IMG/VR virus record: IMGVR_UViG_3300051212_000701
Coordinates: 21,951-85,950 of that record
Direction: 5' to 3' (one strand)
Length of the DNA: 64,000 bases
Source of the DNA: a virus
The notes under the pieces: generated by a model
Told to the model about the DNA's origin: nothing
Seen by the model: only the letters and a program-made list of their open reading frames with translations
Databases searched by the model: none
In this document: piece by piece, positions 1 to 7,489 of the stretch
Numbering within the stretch: position 1 is the stretch's first letter
How the letters are laid out: each line of letters opens with the position of its first letter
Position numbers and translations under genes: made by a program

Positions 1-606
1 ATTCATCTGAATAGGTATTAACAATATCTCTTGTGTATTTTTATTTTCATACAAAAAGAATGCTTCTTTAACATTTCTTAATTTCATGTATGTTAAAAGC
101 TGAAGCATATGATTGCTTGATGGAGCCATTTCTGCCTGTCTGCCATCCCATACTTCTTGTTTAGCAGTTTTAATTTCACCTAAGACTTCTTCGTCGTTCC
201 AGTTAATAACTAGGTCTATAAATCCCCTTATTGGAGGATATTCATTTGTAATTTCAATTTCAGTCTTTACATCTTTTAAAGAGTTTTGCTTAAATAAATC
301 TGAAGATTGATTTGATATTAATTTCTGAAGTCTATCATGTGCTTGTGTTCCATATGCCATATTGGCTATTGCCTGTGCACCGTTGTTATCAATAAAATTT
401 GCACCACTGAATGCCATATACCAATATCTAGGGCAATTGCCGTGCCCATATCCAAAGCTGCTAGGGCTAAATGATTTCTTTGTCATTTCTCCGTCTGGTC
501 TTTTAGTAGCAAGATATGCGTCATCAAGCATTTTAGCAAACTCTTCTACGTTAAATTTACCATCATACTTTTTAAATTTTAAATTTTTTACTATTTCTTT
601 AGCCAT
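1..606 (-). CDS. PD-(D/E)XK nuclease, Cas4/RecB-like (partial, runs off window)
   Basis: The first 202 codons are present; the C-terminus lies beyond base 1. The visible part carries the RecB/Cas4-type nuclease signature: H90 in GTQAHDRL, D131 in RGFIDLVI and the E144-x-K146 pair in LGEIKTAKQE. An early cysteine (C58 in GNCPRYWY) fits the Fe-S cysteine of Cas4-like and AddB-like nucleases, whose other cysteines would lie in the missing C-terminus. Such enzymes resect DNA ends in recombination or replication, which suits its position downstream of recA and the polymerase. It overlaps the stop of the preceding gene (ATG at 606-604). The nuclease assignment is firm; the Cas4-versus-exonuclease choice is open because the protein is cut. 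Confidence 0.8.
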   Translation of the reverse strand, partial: MAKEIVKNLKFKKYDGKFNVEEFAKMLDDAYLATKRPDGEMTKKSFSPSSFGYGHGNCPRYWYMAFSGANFIDNNGAQAIANMAYGTQAHDRLQKLISNQSSDLFKQNSLKDVKTEIEITNEYPPIRGFIDLVINWNDEEVLGEIKTAKQEVWDGRQAEMAPSSNHMLQLLTYMKLRNVKEAFFLYENKNTQEILLIPIQMN

Positions 607-937
607 TATAACGAACGACATACTTGAGGGCATCCACAAGTTTATCTATCGACTCCTTTGCCGAATAATATATATTCTTTTTATTGTTGTTTACTGTTCC
701 AGCTTTGTCTTTGGCAATAGTAGAGTATACAGAAGCCATCATAGAGAATTTAGTTGACATTGCTTGCAACTCAATAATTAAATGAGGAGCTTTTGCCGCA
801 GGAACATCTGGATTCATTAAAAGTTTTACAACAATTGCCAAGGCCCTGTCCAGTTGCTCGTCTTTCATGTATTCATGCAGATCATTAAATTCAGTAATCT
901 GATTAATTAATTCTAACGTATTTTTATCTTCCGCCAT
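599..937 (-). CDS. hypothetical helical protein, 112 aa
   Basis: I do not recognise a family. The sequence is almost entirely predicted helix, with acidic and basic residues alternating with hydrophobic ones, no cysteines and no membrane segment. A lysine/asparagine stretch (NNNKKNIYY) lies near residue 87. It overlaps the start of the nuclease gene by 8 bp and the end of the upstream 37-aa membrane miniprotein by 14 bp, so it is translationally coupled within the replication and recombination operon. Its position directly before a nuclease gene could mean an accessory subunit, but that is only context. Confidence 0.6.
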   Translation of the reverse strand: MAEDKNTLELINQITEFNDLHEYMKDEQLDRALAIVVKLLMNPDVPAAKAPHLIIELQAMSTKFSMMASVYSTIAKDKAGTVNNNKKNIYYSAKESIDKLVDALKYVVRYNG

Positions 938-1037
938 CTTTATACCTCTTATCTAATTTATTAATAAATAATCCAAATGGATATCCGATCACAAATCCTA
1001 TTCCTATTCCCATCATCAAAATTGCAATAGTGTTCAT
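924..1037 (-). CDS. single-pass membrane miniprotein, 37 aa
   Basis: A short reading frame from ATG at 1037-1035 to TAA at 926-924. The protein is one hydrophobic glycine-rich helix (residues about 3-24, MGIGIGFVIGYPFGLF) followed by a basic tail (KLDKRYKDGGR), so it is a probable N-out/C-in single-span membrane protein. It starts on the stop codon of the XapX gene (TAATG) and overlaps the next gene by 14 bp, which is the spacing of real genes here. Function unknown. With the XapX protein it forms a tandem pair of membrane miniproteins; a holin-like or inner-membrane role is possible but not shown. Confidence 0.6.
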   Translation of the reverse strand: MNTIAILMMGIGIGFVIGYPFGLFINKLDKRYKDGGR

Positions 1038-1192
1038 TATATAATCCTTGTTACTAAAGCATAACCAATCCAGAGACCAACAATGCCCATCAATCCAGCA
1101 AATACTGGGGGCGCTGGAATAGGCAATTTAAATGCACTAAATACGCCACCAACCACTGCGCCTACCAAAGTTGTCATAACAATGTCTCTCAT
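1037..1192 (-). CDS. XapX-domain membrane miniprotein, 51 aa
   Basis: ATG at 1192-1190, TAA at 1039-1037. The whole protein matches the pattern of the small bacterial XapX domain: a first hydrophobic helix with GAVVGGVFSAFKLP, a central PIPAPPV proline motif (residues 24-30), then a second helix with GLMGIVGLWIGYALV. The P-x-P-A-P-P segment between two glycine-rich helices is the family hallmark. XapX proteins are small membrane proteins of unknown biochemical role. The gene overlaps its upstream neighbour by 4 bp (ATGA) and its downstream neighbour by TAATG, so it is coupled to both. Confidence 0.75.
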   Translation of the reverse strand: MRDIVMTTLVGAVVGGVFSAFKLPIPAPPVFAGLMGIVGLWIGYALVTRII

Positions 1193-1338
1193 TTTTTACT
1201 ATCCTTAGAATCTTTTTCTTTAGGCCATGGCCCTAGGTCAGCTTTAACTGTACCATCTTTTCTAAGTCTTACAATTCTTCCATTCTTAATTTGAGTGTCA
1301 TTAAATGGATAGCTTGCTCTTCTTTGCCCACTAGACAT
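1189..1338 (-). CDS. small basic protein, 49 aa
   Basis: ATG at 1338-1336, TGA at 1191-1189. The product is short and lysine/arginine rich (MSSGQRRASYPF at the start, EKDSKDSKK at the end), with one likely beta-hairpin (GRIVRLRKDGTVKADLG). It has no membrane segment or cysteine. It overlaps the stop of the upstream nuclease-like gene by 8 bp and the start of the XapX gene by 4 bp, as expected for a real gene in this packed operon. No family recognised; a small nucleic-acid-binding role is possible from charge alone. Confidence 0.55.
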   Translation of the reverse strand: MSSGQRRASYPFNDTQIKNGRIVRLRKDGTVKADLGPWPKEKDSKDSKK

Positions 1339-1639
1339 TATTATTTTCCCAACATTCTACTAGTTGTTCAAGCAGTGACCATTCGATTACTGCAAGTCTC
1401 GTTTTGCTATTGTCTTTGCCAAGGACGAGTTTGAGTACAGGATATTTATCCCTACTAACCTTAAAAGTGTCTGTACATATTTTTGACCACATAGTTTGCG
1501 AAACAGAGATTGTTTTTTCGTACTCTTTATAATCCACCACAAAAGTTCGCCACTGAGCGTCACCCTTCTGATAATTACCACGTCCACTATTTTTTTGTTG
1601 TTTTGCGCCATCTCGTTTTGCTTCCGATCTTTCTGACAT
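1331..1639 (-). CDS. putative PD-(D/E)XK-like endonuclease, possibly Holliday junction resolvase-like, 102 aa
   Basis: The central strand-turn-strand GDAQWRTFVVDYKEYEKTISVS has a GD...D-x-K arrangement like small phage restriction-fold endonucleases. It is followed by a helix (MWSKICTDTF) and a strand with L-V-L-G then RLAVIEW. Small phage resolvase-like proteins of this layout are often encoded beside recombination genes, and here recA lies just upstream. The N-terminal 30 residues are basic and disordered (SERSEAKRDGAKQQ). It starts on the TAA of the zinc-ribbon gene (TAATG). The fold call rests on motif shape only, so specificity is uncertain. Confidence 0.45.
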   Translation of the reverse strand: MSERSEAKRDGAKQQKNSGRGNYQKGDAQWRTFVVDYKEYEKTISVSQTMWSKICTDTFKVSRDKYPVLKLVLGKDNSKTRLAVIEWSLLEQLVECWENNNV

Positions 1640-1827
1640 TATCCTACCTTAAATTGATTAGCGTGTCCATCTGGACACGTCCAAGAAATTATTAATGTGG
1701 CAGGGTCCCAGAAAGCTTCTTGAGCGTCTTTGTCACATTTACCACATGGCTTTATACCAGGGATGTTTTCTAATTCTGCTCTATGAATTATTTCTGGCTT
1801 GTTAAAAAACTCATTAAGATTTGGCAT
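1639..1827 (-). CDS. small zinc-ribbon-like protein, 62 aa
   Basis: Two metal-ligand pairs are visible: C28-x2-C31 (PCGKCDK) and C51-x3-H55 (WTCPDGHAN), separated by about 20 residues with a beta-strand pattern (DPATLIISWTC). This is the layout of a small zinc ribbon. The start overlaps the end of recA by 14 bp and the stop is shared with the next ATG. Phages often carry such miniproteins in replication operons, where they may bind nucleic acid or a polymerase; no specific role can be read from the sequence. Confidence 0.6.
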   Translation of the reverse strand: MPNLNEFFNKPEIIHRAELENIPGIKPCGKCDKDAQEAFWDPATLIISWTCPDGHANQFKVG

Positions 1828-2818
1828 TTATTTCTTTCTTTAGCTTGTCGACGATATCTGGATTATCACGAAGGTATTGCACTGCCTTTGCCCGTCCTTG
1901 TAATCTTTCCCCATCCACGGTGTACCAAGCGCCACCTTTTTCCACGACTCCGCACATTTCGGCAACATCAAGAGTTTCTCCGACACCATCTACACCAACA
2001 TTCTCACCTTGGTAGTAGAAGTCGTATTGCCCCGAAAGATTAGGGGGTGAGACTTTGCTGTAATCAACAATCCAGTTAACTGGTCGTCCGACTCTTTGTT
2101 CGATAATTTTGTCGCCAACTTTAACGCCAGCTTTAATAGCATTAGCCTCAGCTTCAGACGACCATAGTTTAACGACAGTGGTACTGAAGAACTTGACAGC
2201 CATTCCACCTGTGGGGATGTGACTAGCATGCATAGATCCAAACTGATTTCGTTGTTGTGAGATGAGAACAAGTAGTGTGTTTTTGTTTGCATAATTTAAC
2301 ATTTTGACTGCGTGAGTCATATCCTTTGCTTCAGCGCCGATCTGCTTAGTATCTTGCAGATCTTTTAATTCATTACCGTCTTTTTCAAAATAGATTGCAG
2401 GAAGCAATGCTGAAATAGAATCAACAACAATTAGATCTACATCCGCTTCCATTAGTTTAGTAGCAACATCAACCATATCATTTACTGTTTTGGCTGGAGA
2501 GTAAATTAATTTTTCTGAATCTACTCCTAATTGTTCTGCCCAAGCTGGATCATATGATGCTTCTGCATCAATCCATGCACAAGTCTTTCCTTCTTTTTGT
2601 GCTAATGCAATCATCTGTAGGCAGAAAGATGACTTGCCAGCAGACTTGTTTCCCCAAACAAGAACTTGACGACCATACGGCAAGCCTCCACGCAACGCCA
2701 TGTTAAGACCTATGCTGGGCGTGGCCTGCTTGTGTACCTGCACTTCTTGTGCTGACTGAACTCTTGCTCTTGTTTTTGGATCTAGTTTTGCTAAGACATC
2801 GTCTAATACTATTGTCAT
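1814..2818 (-). CDS. recA: RecA-like recombinase, 334 aa
   Basis: A RecA-family ATPase for homologous strand exchange. Walker A is GNKSAGKSS (residues 56-64), where bacterial RecA usually has GPESSGKT. The EAS motif that carries the catalytic glutamate is in IDAEASYDPAW (about 88-98). Walker B is VDLIVVDSISAL (about 127-138), followed by a LLVLISQQRNQFG strand and the L2 region. The length matches core RecA, with a short C-terminal domain ending in KKEINAKS. It has its own likely promoter (extended -10 at 2843-2851), so it may be expressed apart from the polymerase genes upstream. Confidence 0.92.
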   Translation of the reverse strand: MTIVLDDVLAKLDPKTRARVQSAQEVQVHKQATPSIGLNMALRGGLPYGRQVLVWGNKSAGKSSFCLQMIALAQKEGKTCAWIDAEASYDPAWAEQLGVDSEKLIYSPAKTVNDMVDVATKLMEADVDLIVVDSISALLPAIYFEKDGNELKDLQDTKQIGAEAKDMTHAVKMLNYANKNTLLVLISQQRNQFGSMHASHIPTGGMAVKFFSTTVVKLWSSEAEANAIKAGVKVGDKIIEQRVGRPVNWIVDYSKVSPPNLSGQYDFYYQGENVGVDGVGETLDVAEMCGVVEKGGAWYTVDGERLQGRAKAVQYLRDNPDIVDKLKKEINAKS

Positions 2819-2842
2819 TTATTTATCTTTTCTCTTTCTACC

Positions 2843-2851
2843 ATTATACCA
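2843..2851 (-). promoter_or_regulatory. extended -10 promoter of recA
   Basis: On the minus strand the gap before recA reads TGGTATAAT, a perfect extended -10. No good -35 box lies 17 bp upstream (TCACGG), as is usual for extended -10 promoters. The predicted start near 2836 leaves a leader of about 18 nt with a weak purine-rich AAAGAG site. Confidence 0.55.
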
Positions 2852-2852
2852 T

Positions 2853-3200
2853 TTAGAACAGGTTGCCGTGAAGTCTTGGCCTGTCTTTATTTATATTTAT
2901 TTTTTTATCAAGTATTTCGTCTAAGCTGTGCTCTACAGCATTGTTGTTTCTCATAGCGGCATACAGATCAAGCGTTCTAATAAGAATGTCAGCAATTTCT
3001 TCTACAATGTGTTCTGAACCTTTGCTTTTTCTTATTGCTTCTAGTACCTCTGTTACTTCAGAATGAATTAAGGCAAGCTTGTTTCCAACCTTATCATTAG
3101 AATAATCTCCGTCCCAAAATCCTTTTTCAATTGCAGTTTCATGCAATATTGCAGACAGGGCGTCTAGTCCATACTCTGTTAATATATCATTCTGATTCAT
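2853..3200 (-). CDS. MazG-like / phosphoribosyl-ATP pyrophosphohydrolase-like protein, 115 aa
   Basis: An all-alpha NTP pyrophosphohydrolase-type protein. It shows the paired acidic motifs of MazG: E-x2-E in HSEVTEVLEA and E-x2-D in EEIADILIRTLDL, which coordinate Mg2+. Family members hydrolyse (d)NTPs or signalling nucleotides and are frequent in phages. The reading frame is open up to an ATG at 3248, but I chose the ATG at 3198-3200 (MNQNDILTEYG), because the extra 16 residues are methionine-rich, unlike the family, and the shorter form gives a 14 bp overlap with the upstream gene. The exact substrate cannot be told. Confidence 0.7.
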   Translation of the reverse strand: MNQNDILTEYGLDALSAILHETAIEKGFWDGDYSNDKVGNKLALIHSEVTEVLEAIRKSKGSEHIVEEIADILIRTLDLYAAMRNNNAVEHSLDEILDKKININKDRPRLHGNLF

Positions 3201-3477
3201 TAGGTAGCTTTTCATCCATAGCATCATCAAAGTTTGCATTATACTCAAGCTCTTCAGGCTTAGGAAGTCTAAAAATAAAATTTGGTCCAGTCTCGTCGTA
3301 GTCTACGACAAGCTCTTTATCTTTATTGTTTGCCTCAAATAATGTTCTAGTAGGCACACTTACCTGACCAATAGTTTCCAGTATTGAGATCAGAACTTTG
3401 CTTGCCGTAAGCTGTGCCTGAACTTCATTAACATCAAACTCTGGTTCTTGTTGTATAGTAATTTGTTGTTCACTCAT
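3187..3477 (-). CDS. hypothetical acidic protein, 96 aa
   Basis: The product is acidic, with a Q/E-rich N-terminus (SEQQITIQQEPEF), a central predicted helix (ASKVLISILETIGQV) and an acidic C-terminus (DDAMDEKLPNESE). No family is recognised. The ATG overlaps the stop of the DNA polymerase gene (4 bp, ATGA), so the two are translationally coupled, and a polymerase accessory or processivity role is conceivable but not supported by a motif. Confidence 0.55.
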   Translation of the reverse strand: MSEQQITIQQEPEFDVNEVQAQLTASKVLISILETIGQVSVPTRTLFEANNKDKELVVDYDETGPNFIFRLPKPEELEYNANFDDAMDEKLPNESE

Positions 3478-6400
3478 TTTATTTCCTTTATCATTAGGGT
3501 TCCATCGTCCAACTTGGACAGAACAGCCCTACAATTCATACCCTCTCGCATTTTTGCAAGGGACATCTTATACATACTTGGGAAAGCAATTGCACGTGTA
3601 AGATCTTTATCTTTATTAGACAAAATAATATGGCTCATTGTTTTGCCAGCCTTTGTCACATAAGGAGTAAAGTTTACCACAAAATACTCGTCTTCCGCAA
3701 GGTCATACTGCTTTCTATATAAATAATCTACAAATATATCTTTTGAGTTTGGATCTACATCAGATACTTTTATATATCTAGCAATTCTATTATCGCCTAC
3801 TAAAACAAAATACATCTGTCCTGTTTCTATTTGAGTTTGCTCATTATGAAAAAGACCTATAGATCCTGTTTCATCTACAAGTTCTACTCTTGCCCAACCG
3901 TTTCCTCTTTTAATTGATTTAACCATTCCAAACATTACGAAAGAACCTAGGTCGTCAAACTCTTCGATTGGTCTGGCTTGAGCTTTGATCCTTGGAGGTA
4001 TTCCTTCCAAATTAAATGTAGGTATACCTAAATATTCATAATAATTATCTTTTTCGTTACCAGTTCTTTTGTTATCATCAAATGCTGCTGCGCCAATTGC
4101 ATTCAATGCTGATACTGCTCTACTGTTAATTCCACTGCCCTTCTTAGAAGCCTTGTCTATAAAATCTGAATAATTTTTAAACGGCCTTAGAGCAAGTATT
4201 TTATTTGCAATGCTGTCAGATATAAACTTAATTTCTGCTAATCCAAAAACAATCCTGTCTTCTTTTAAAGAAAAATATAGATCTGATTCGTTTATATGAG
4301 GCAAAGAAACACGAAGACCCAATCTTTTTGCTTCAATTAAGTATTCTGTTCTGGCGTCTTTATCATTTTCGTTTTTAAGAATTGAAAACATGAACTCAAG
4401 AGGATAATACTTCTTAAGCCAAGCAGTGTAATAAGATAGAAGGGAGTAAGCAACAGCATGACTACGATTAAAGGAATAGCCAGCGTGAGCCTCAAACATA
4501 TGCCAAAGCGTCTCTGCTTGTTTCTTAGAAATGTGTTTTGAAGCCCCATCAATAAACTTATCCTTGAACTGGTCAAATTCTTTTGCATCTTTCTTTTTAC
4601 CAATGATCTTGCGAACCTTATCAGCTTCAGACCAAGTCATCCCTCCTAAGTGTACGCAGGCTTGCATAACCTGCTCTTGATATATAATAACACCATATGT
4701 ATTTTCGGTAAAAGGACGCATAATAGGATGAATATACTGTACTGCTTCTTCCCCATGCTTTCTCTTAATATATGAAGACCCCACAGTATTCATAGCTCCT
4801 GGCCTAACCAACGCATTTGATGCTGCTAAATCTTCAAACTTATCTACTCCCATTTTAATCAGGAGATTAGTATATGGGGTTGCTTCTGCTTGAAAAATAC
4901 CCTTTGTATATCCATCGCTTAATGTTTTATATACAGAATCATCATCTAGTTTTAGTAAAGACAGGTCTATGTCTTTACCAGTTCTTTGCTTAATAGACTT
5001 TAATGTATCTGATATAACGGATAATGTTTTTAATCCAAGGGCATCTAACTTTATAAGACCTATATCTGCAACTGTATCCATGTCATATGCCACAACTGGA
5101 ATTCTTCCAGACACTTTGTCCTGTGCGTCTTCACGAGATTCAATTGGAGCGTATTTTCTAATATCATCTTTAGCTACAACAACTCCTGCGGCGTGTACTC
5201 CAACTGATCTAATGCGACCTCTTAGTCTTTCAGCAAGCCACGTCACTTCTGGGTACTTCATTCTAAATTCTTTTGTGTTTGGAGACTCAAGATAATCTTC
5301 AAACGTATCAACCTGCTTTAAGGCACGGTTAACATCAGACAATGGCACCATAAATACACGAGCAGCATCACGAATAACCCCTTTATCCTTAAAATAAGTA
5401 AATGTAGAAATAGATGCAACGTGCTTAAACTTTTTCTTAAGATAATCTTTTACTTCTTTGCGTCGACGATCTTCAAAGTCTGTATCAATATCAGGAAAAT
5501 CATTACGCTCAGGATTAATAAAACGGAAAAATAGCAAATCATATTTAATTGGATCTACATCTGTAATTCCTAGGGCATAGCAGACTAGAGAGCCTGCTGC
5601 CGATCCACGGCCTGGGCCAACCATTATGCCTTCAGTCTTAGCCCAGTTAATCATATCTGCTACTACCAGAAAGTAACTAGCAAAGTTTTTAGACTTAATA
5701 ACTGATAGCTCTTCCTCTAAACGGGCCCTGTAGACCTCATCAGAAGCCTTCTGAAGCCTCTCTAAGCCCTTTTCAGCCAACTCTTGTAGTCTCTTATCAG
5801 CATCAGTTTTAGGAACTGGCAAAAGGTCTAATCCTCGATTAAAATCATATTCTTCTACCTTATTTGAAATTTCAATTGTATTTTCAAATATATCGGCTCT
5901 ATTTATGCCAGCCTTTTTAAAATCAGACTCAATTTCTTCTCGTGACTGAATAAATAAATTATAATTTTGAAACGATATCTTTCTATCTGGATATAGATAA
6001 TTTAATCTTTCTCCAATATCTTTAATATTTCTAGACATATCTATGTCTGCATCTTTATCCATTTTAGGGGATGTAGATAAAATAAGCATAGCTTCTTCTA
6101 GAACTCTATCCTCTTCATTAGCAAAATGAGCATCGCCAGTAGCAACCGCCTTAATTTTTAATTCGTCTGCTAACTCTAAAAGTTTTTCATTTATTTCTTT
6201 TGGATTGTGAGATTGGACCTCAACGTAAAAGTCTTTGCCAAAAGTTTTAGCAAAATCTTTGAGTATAAGTTTTGCTTCTGAGAATTCCTGTTTTTCAATA
6301 GCCTTACTAACAATACCATTAAGGCATCCACTAAGTACAATAATGCCTTCCGCATATTCTTTTAATATCTCTCTATCAATACGTGGCTTATGATAAAAGC

Positions 6401-6743
6401 CTTCGTTCCATGCTAGCTCTTGTAGTGCATGGATATTGTCTAATCCTTTTTGATTTTTTGCAAGCAAGATTATATGATTATATGCTTGAATTGATTTATC
6501 TGTTTTTGATGACCTGTCAAATCTATCTGTTGGAGACAGATATGCCTCAACTCCAAGTATAGGTTTTACTCCTAGATCCCTGCATGCTATCTGCATTTCT
6601 CTATGTGAAGATAAAGTGCCATGGTCTGTTATGGCTATTGCTGTTTGTCCAGCATCTTTTGCTGCTTGTACGAGTTCGGCAGGAGAGTTAAGCCCATCCA
6701 TGAGAGAATAATATGAATGCACATGAAGATGTGTAAATGACAT
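3474..6743 (-). CDS. dnaE: DNA polymerase III alpha subunit (DnaE-type replicative polymerase), 1089 aa
   Basis: A C-family replicative DNA polymerase. The N-terminal PHP domain has intact metal-binding motifs (HLHVHS 5-10, TDHG 39-42, GDAH 203-206), so it may keep proofreading or phosphoesterase activity. The polymerase core has PGRGSAAGSL (377-386), the two catalytic aspartates in PDIDTDF (417-423) and the third in KLDALG (D567). The tail includes helix-hairpin-helix and OB-fold regions (SIKRGNGWARVELVDETG). The length is near that of bacterial DnaE1 (about 1160), so the gene looks complete. It lies directly downstream of the ssDNA-binding protein gene, in the helicase-primase-SSB-polymerase operon. 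Confidence 0.95.
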   Translation of the reverse strand: MSFTHLHVHSYYSLMDGLNSPAELVQAAKDAGQTAIAITDHGTLSSHREMQIACRDLGVKPILGVEAYLSPTDRFDRSSKTDKSIQAYNHIILLAKNQKGLDNIHALQELAWNEGFYHKPRIDREILKEYAEGIIVLSGCLNGIVSKAIEKQEFSEAKLILKDFAKTFGKDFYVEVQSHNPKEINEKLLELADELKIKAVATGDAHFANEEDRVLEEAMLILSTSPKMDKDADIDMSRNIKDIGERLNYLYPDRKISFQNYNLFIQSREEIESDFKKAGINRADIFENTIEISNKVEEYDFNRGLDLLPVPKTDADKRLQELAEKGLERLQKASDEVYRARLEEELSVIKSKNFASYFLVVADMINWAKTEGIMVGPGRGSAAGSLVCYALGITDVDPIKYDLLFFRFINPERNDFPDIDTDFEDRRRKEVKDYLKKKFKHVASISTFTYFKDKGVIRDAARVFMVPLSDVNRALKQVDTFEDYLESPNTKEFRMKYPEVTWLAERLRGRIRSVGVHAAGVVVAKDDIRKYAPIESREDAQDKVSGRIPVVAYDMDTVADIGLIKLDALGLKTLSVISDTLKSIKQRTGKDIDLSLLKLDDDSVYKTLSDGYTKGIFQAEATPYTNLLIKMGVDKFEDLAASNALVRPGAMNTVGSSYIKRKHGEEAVQYIHPIMRPFTENTYGVIIYQEQVMQACVHLGGMTWSEADKVRKIIGKKKDAKEFDQFKDKFIDGASKHISKKQAETLWHMFEAHAGYSFNRSHAVAYSLLSYYTAWLKKYYPLEFMFSILKNENDKDARTEYLIEAKRLGLRVSLPHINESDLYFSLKEDRIVFGLAEIKFISDSIANKILALRPFKNYSDFIDKASKKGSGINSRAVSALNAIGAAAFDDNKRTGNEKDNYYEYLGIPTFNLEGIPPRIKAQARPIEEFDDLGSFVMFGMVKSIKRGNGWARVELVDETGSIGLFHNEQTQIETGQMYFVLVGDNRIARYIKVSDVDPNSKDIFVDYLYRKQYDLAEDEYFVVNFTPYVTKAGKTMSHIILSNKDKDLTRAIAFPSMYKMSLAKMREGMNCRAVLSKLDDGTLMIKEIK

Positions 6744-6764
6744 TAACTCTCCGCCTCTACTCTA

Positions 6765-7436
6765 TTACCAGTCTACGCTGCTGCTAGATGCAGTAGTTTC
6801 GTCTGACTGTCCGCCTTCACCCATGTAAAAGGCTTCTTGTTCTGCATAAGGTACATGTCGTACTGCAGTTTTTTCTAGGTCATACAATTCTAGAGATGAG
6901 AAATCAAATGGTGACTCATCTTTTGCTAGAGGGATAATTGTATAACTTGTGTCTGTCTTAGAACCATTACGCTTGATTCTCCACATCAAGTTTGTAATGC
7001 TTCCCATTTCGCCAGCGTATTCAATTAAGGTAGGTGTAATTGTTTTGCCGCTAGTTCCTTGTGATAGGATTGCAACATACGGATCATTCTTTCCGTCATC
7101 AACTAGTACGTTGATATATAGGCGAGTTCTTGCCTTCCAACCAGCCTTTGGATCCTTGCGATGTTGTTCGTGAGCCCAATCTCGTCCTTCAGTCTCCATT
7201 GTATCAAGAGCCTTGCGACGGTAATCTTTTGGGTTTGTGTGCTCTAGTGCGATAAAACCGCATCCAAGCTTATCATTATAGTTTGGTGAATCTGGATCAA
7301 GCTCCTGTAGGAACCTAATTTTTACGCTTTCGCCGTCTTCAATCTTAAGCCAGCGACCTTTGTTTTCTTCTCCGCCTGAATACACAGGCTTATCAAGTGC
7401 TTTGTTGAGGTCCTTTAGACCCTTTACTATGCTCAT
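6765..7436 (-). CDS. phage single-stranded DNA-binding protein, 223 aa
   Basis: Probable functional SSB. It begins with a helical MSIVKGLKDLNKAL segment, then a beta-rich core (GESVKIRFLQELD, RTRLYINVLVDDG, ITNLMWRIKRNG) with a positively charged CGF...H-x20-H stretch, and ends in an acidic and serine-rich tail closing in VDW. An acidic tail with a terminal aromatic residue is typical of phage SSBs and mediates contact with replication partners. It is placed between primase and polymerase genes. It has a strong Shine-Dalgarno sequence (AAGGAG) and a private extended -10 promoter with a hairpin in the leader. The assignment is by layout more than by a diagnostic motif. Confidence 0.7.
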   Translation of the reverse strand: MSIVKGLKDLNKALDKPVYSGGEENKGRWLKIEDGESVKIRFLQELDPDSPNYNDKLGCGFIALEHTNPKDYRRKALDTMETEGRDWAHEQHRKDPKAGWKARTRLYINVLVDDGKNDPYVAILSQGTSGKTITPTLIEYAGEMGSITNLMWRIKRNGSKTDTSYTIIPLAKDESPFDFSSLELYDLEKTAVRHVPYAEQEAFYMGEGGQSDETTASSSSVDW

Positions 7437-7454
7437 TATTTCTCCTTTATAGTT

Positions 7455-7471
7455 GACGGTATAGATCCGTC
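7455..7471 (-). promoter_or_regulatory. 5-bp inverted repeat in the SSB leader
   Basis: GACGG (7471-7467 read on the minus strand) and CCGTC (7459-7455) flank a 7-nt loop ATCTATA, between the predicted transcription start and the Shine-Dalgarno sequence of the SSB gene. It could form a small RNA hairpin or be a protein operator. Confidence 0.3.
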
Positions 7472-7480
7472 TGTATTTTC

Positions 7481-7489
7481 ATTATATCA
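7481..7489 (-). promoter_or_regulatory. extended -10 promoter of the SSB gene
   Basis: The minus strand reads TGATATAAT just upstream of the SSB leader, overlapping the stop region of the primase gene. The predicted start near 7474 gives a leader of about 38 nt that holds the inverted repeat and an AAGGAG site. Confidence 0.5.

Noticed and set aside
1387-1611. A second minus-strand frame of 74 aa within the resolvase-like gene
   Set aside because: It is nested in the 102-residue frame that overlaps its neighbours in the usual TAATG manner, and it has no ribosome site or recognisable content.
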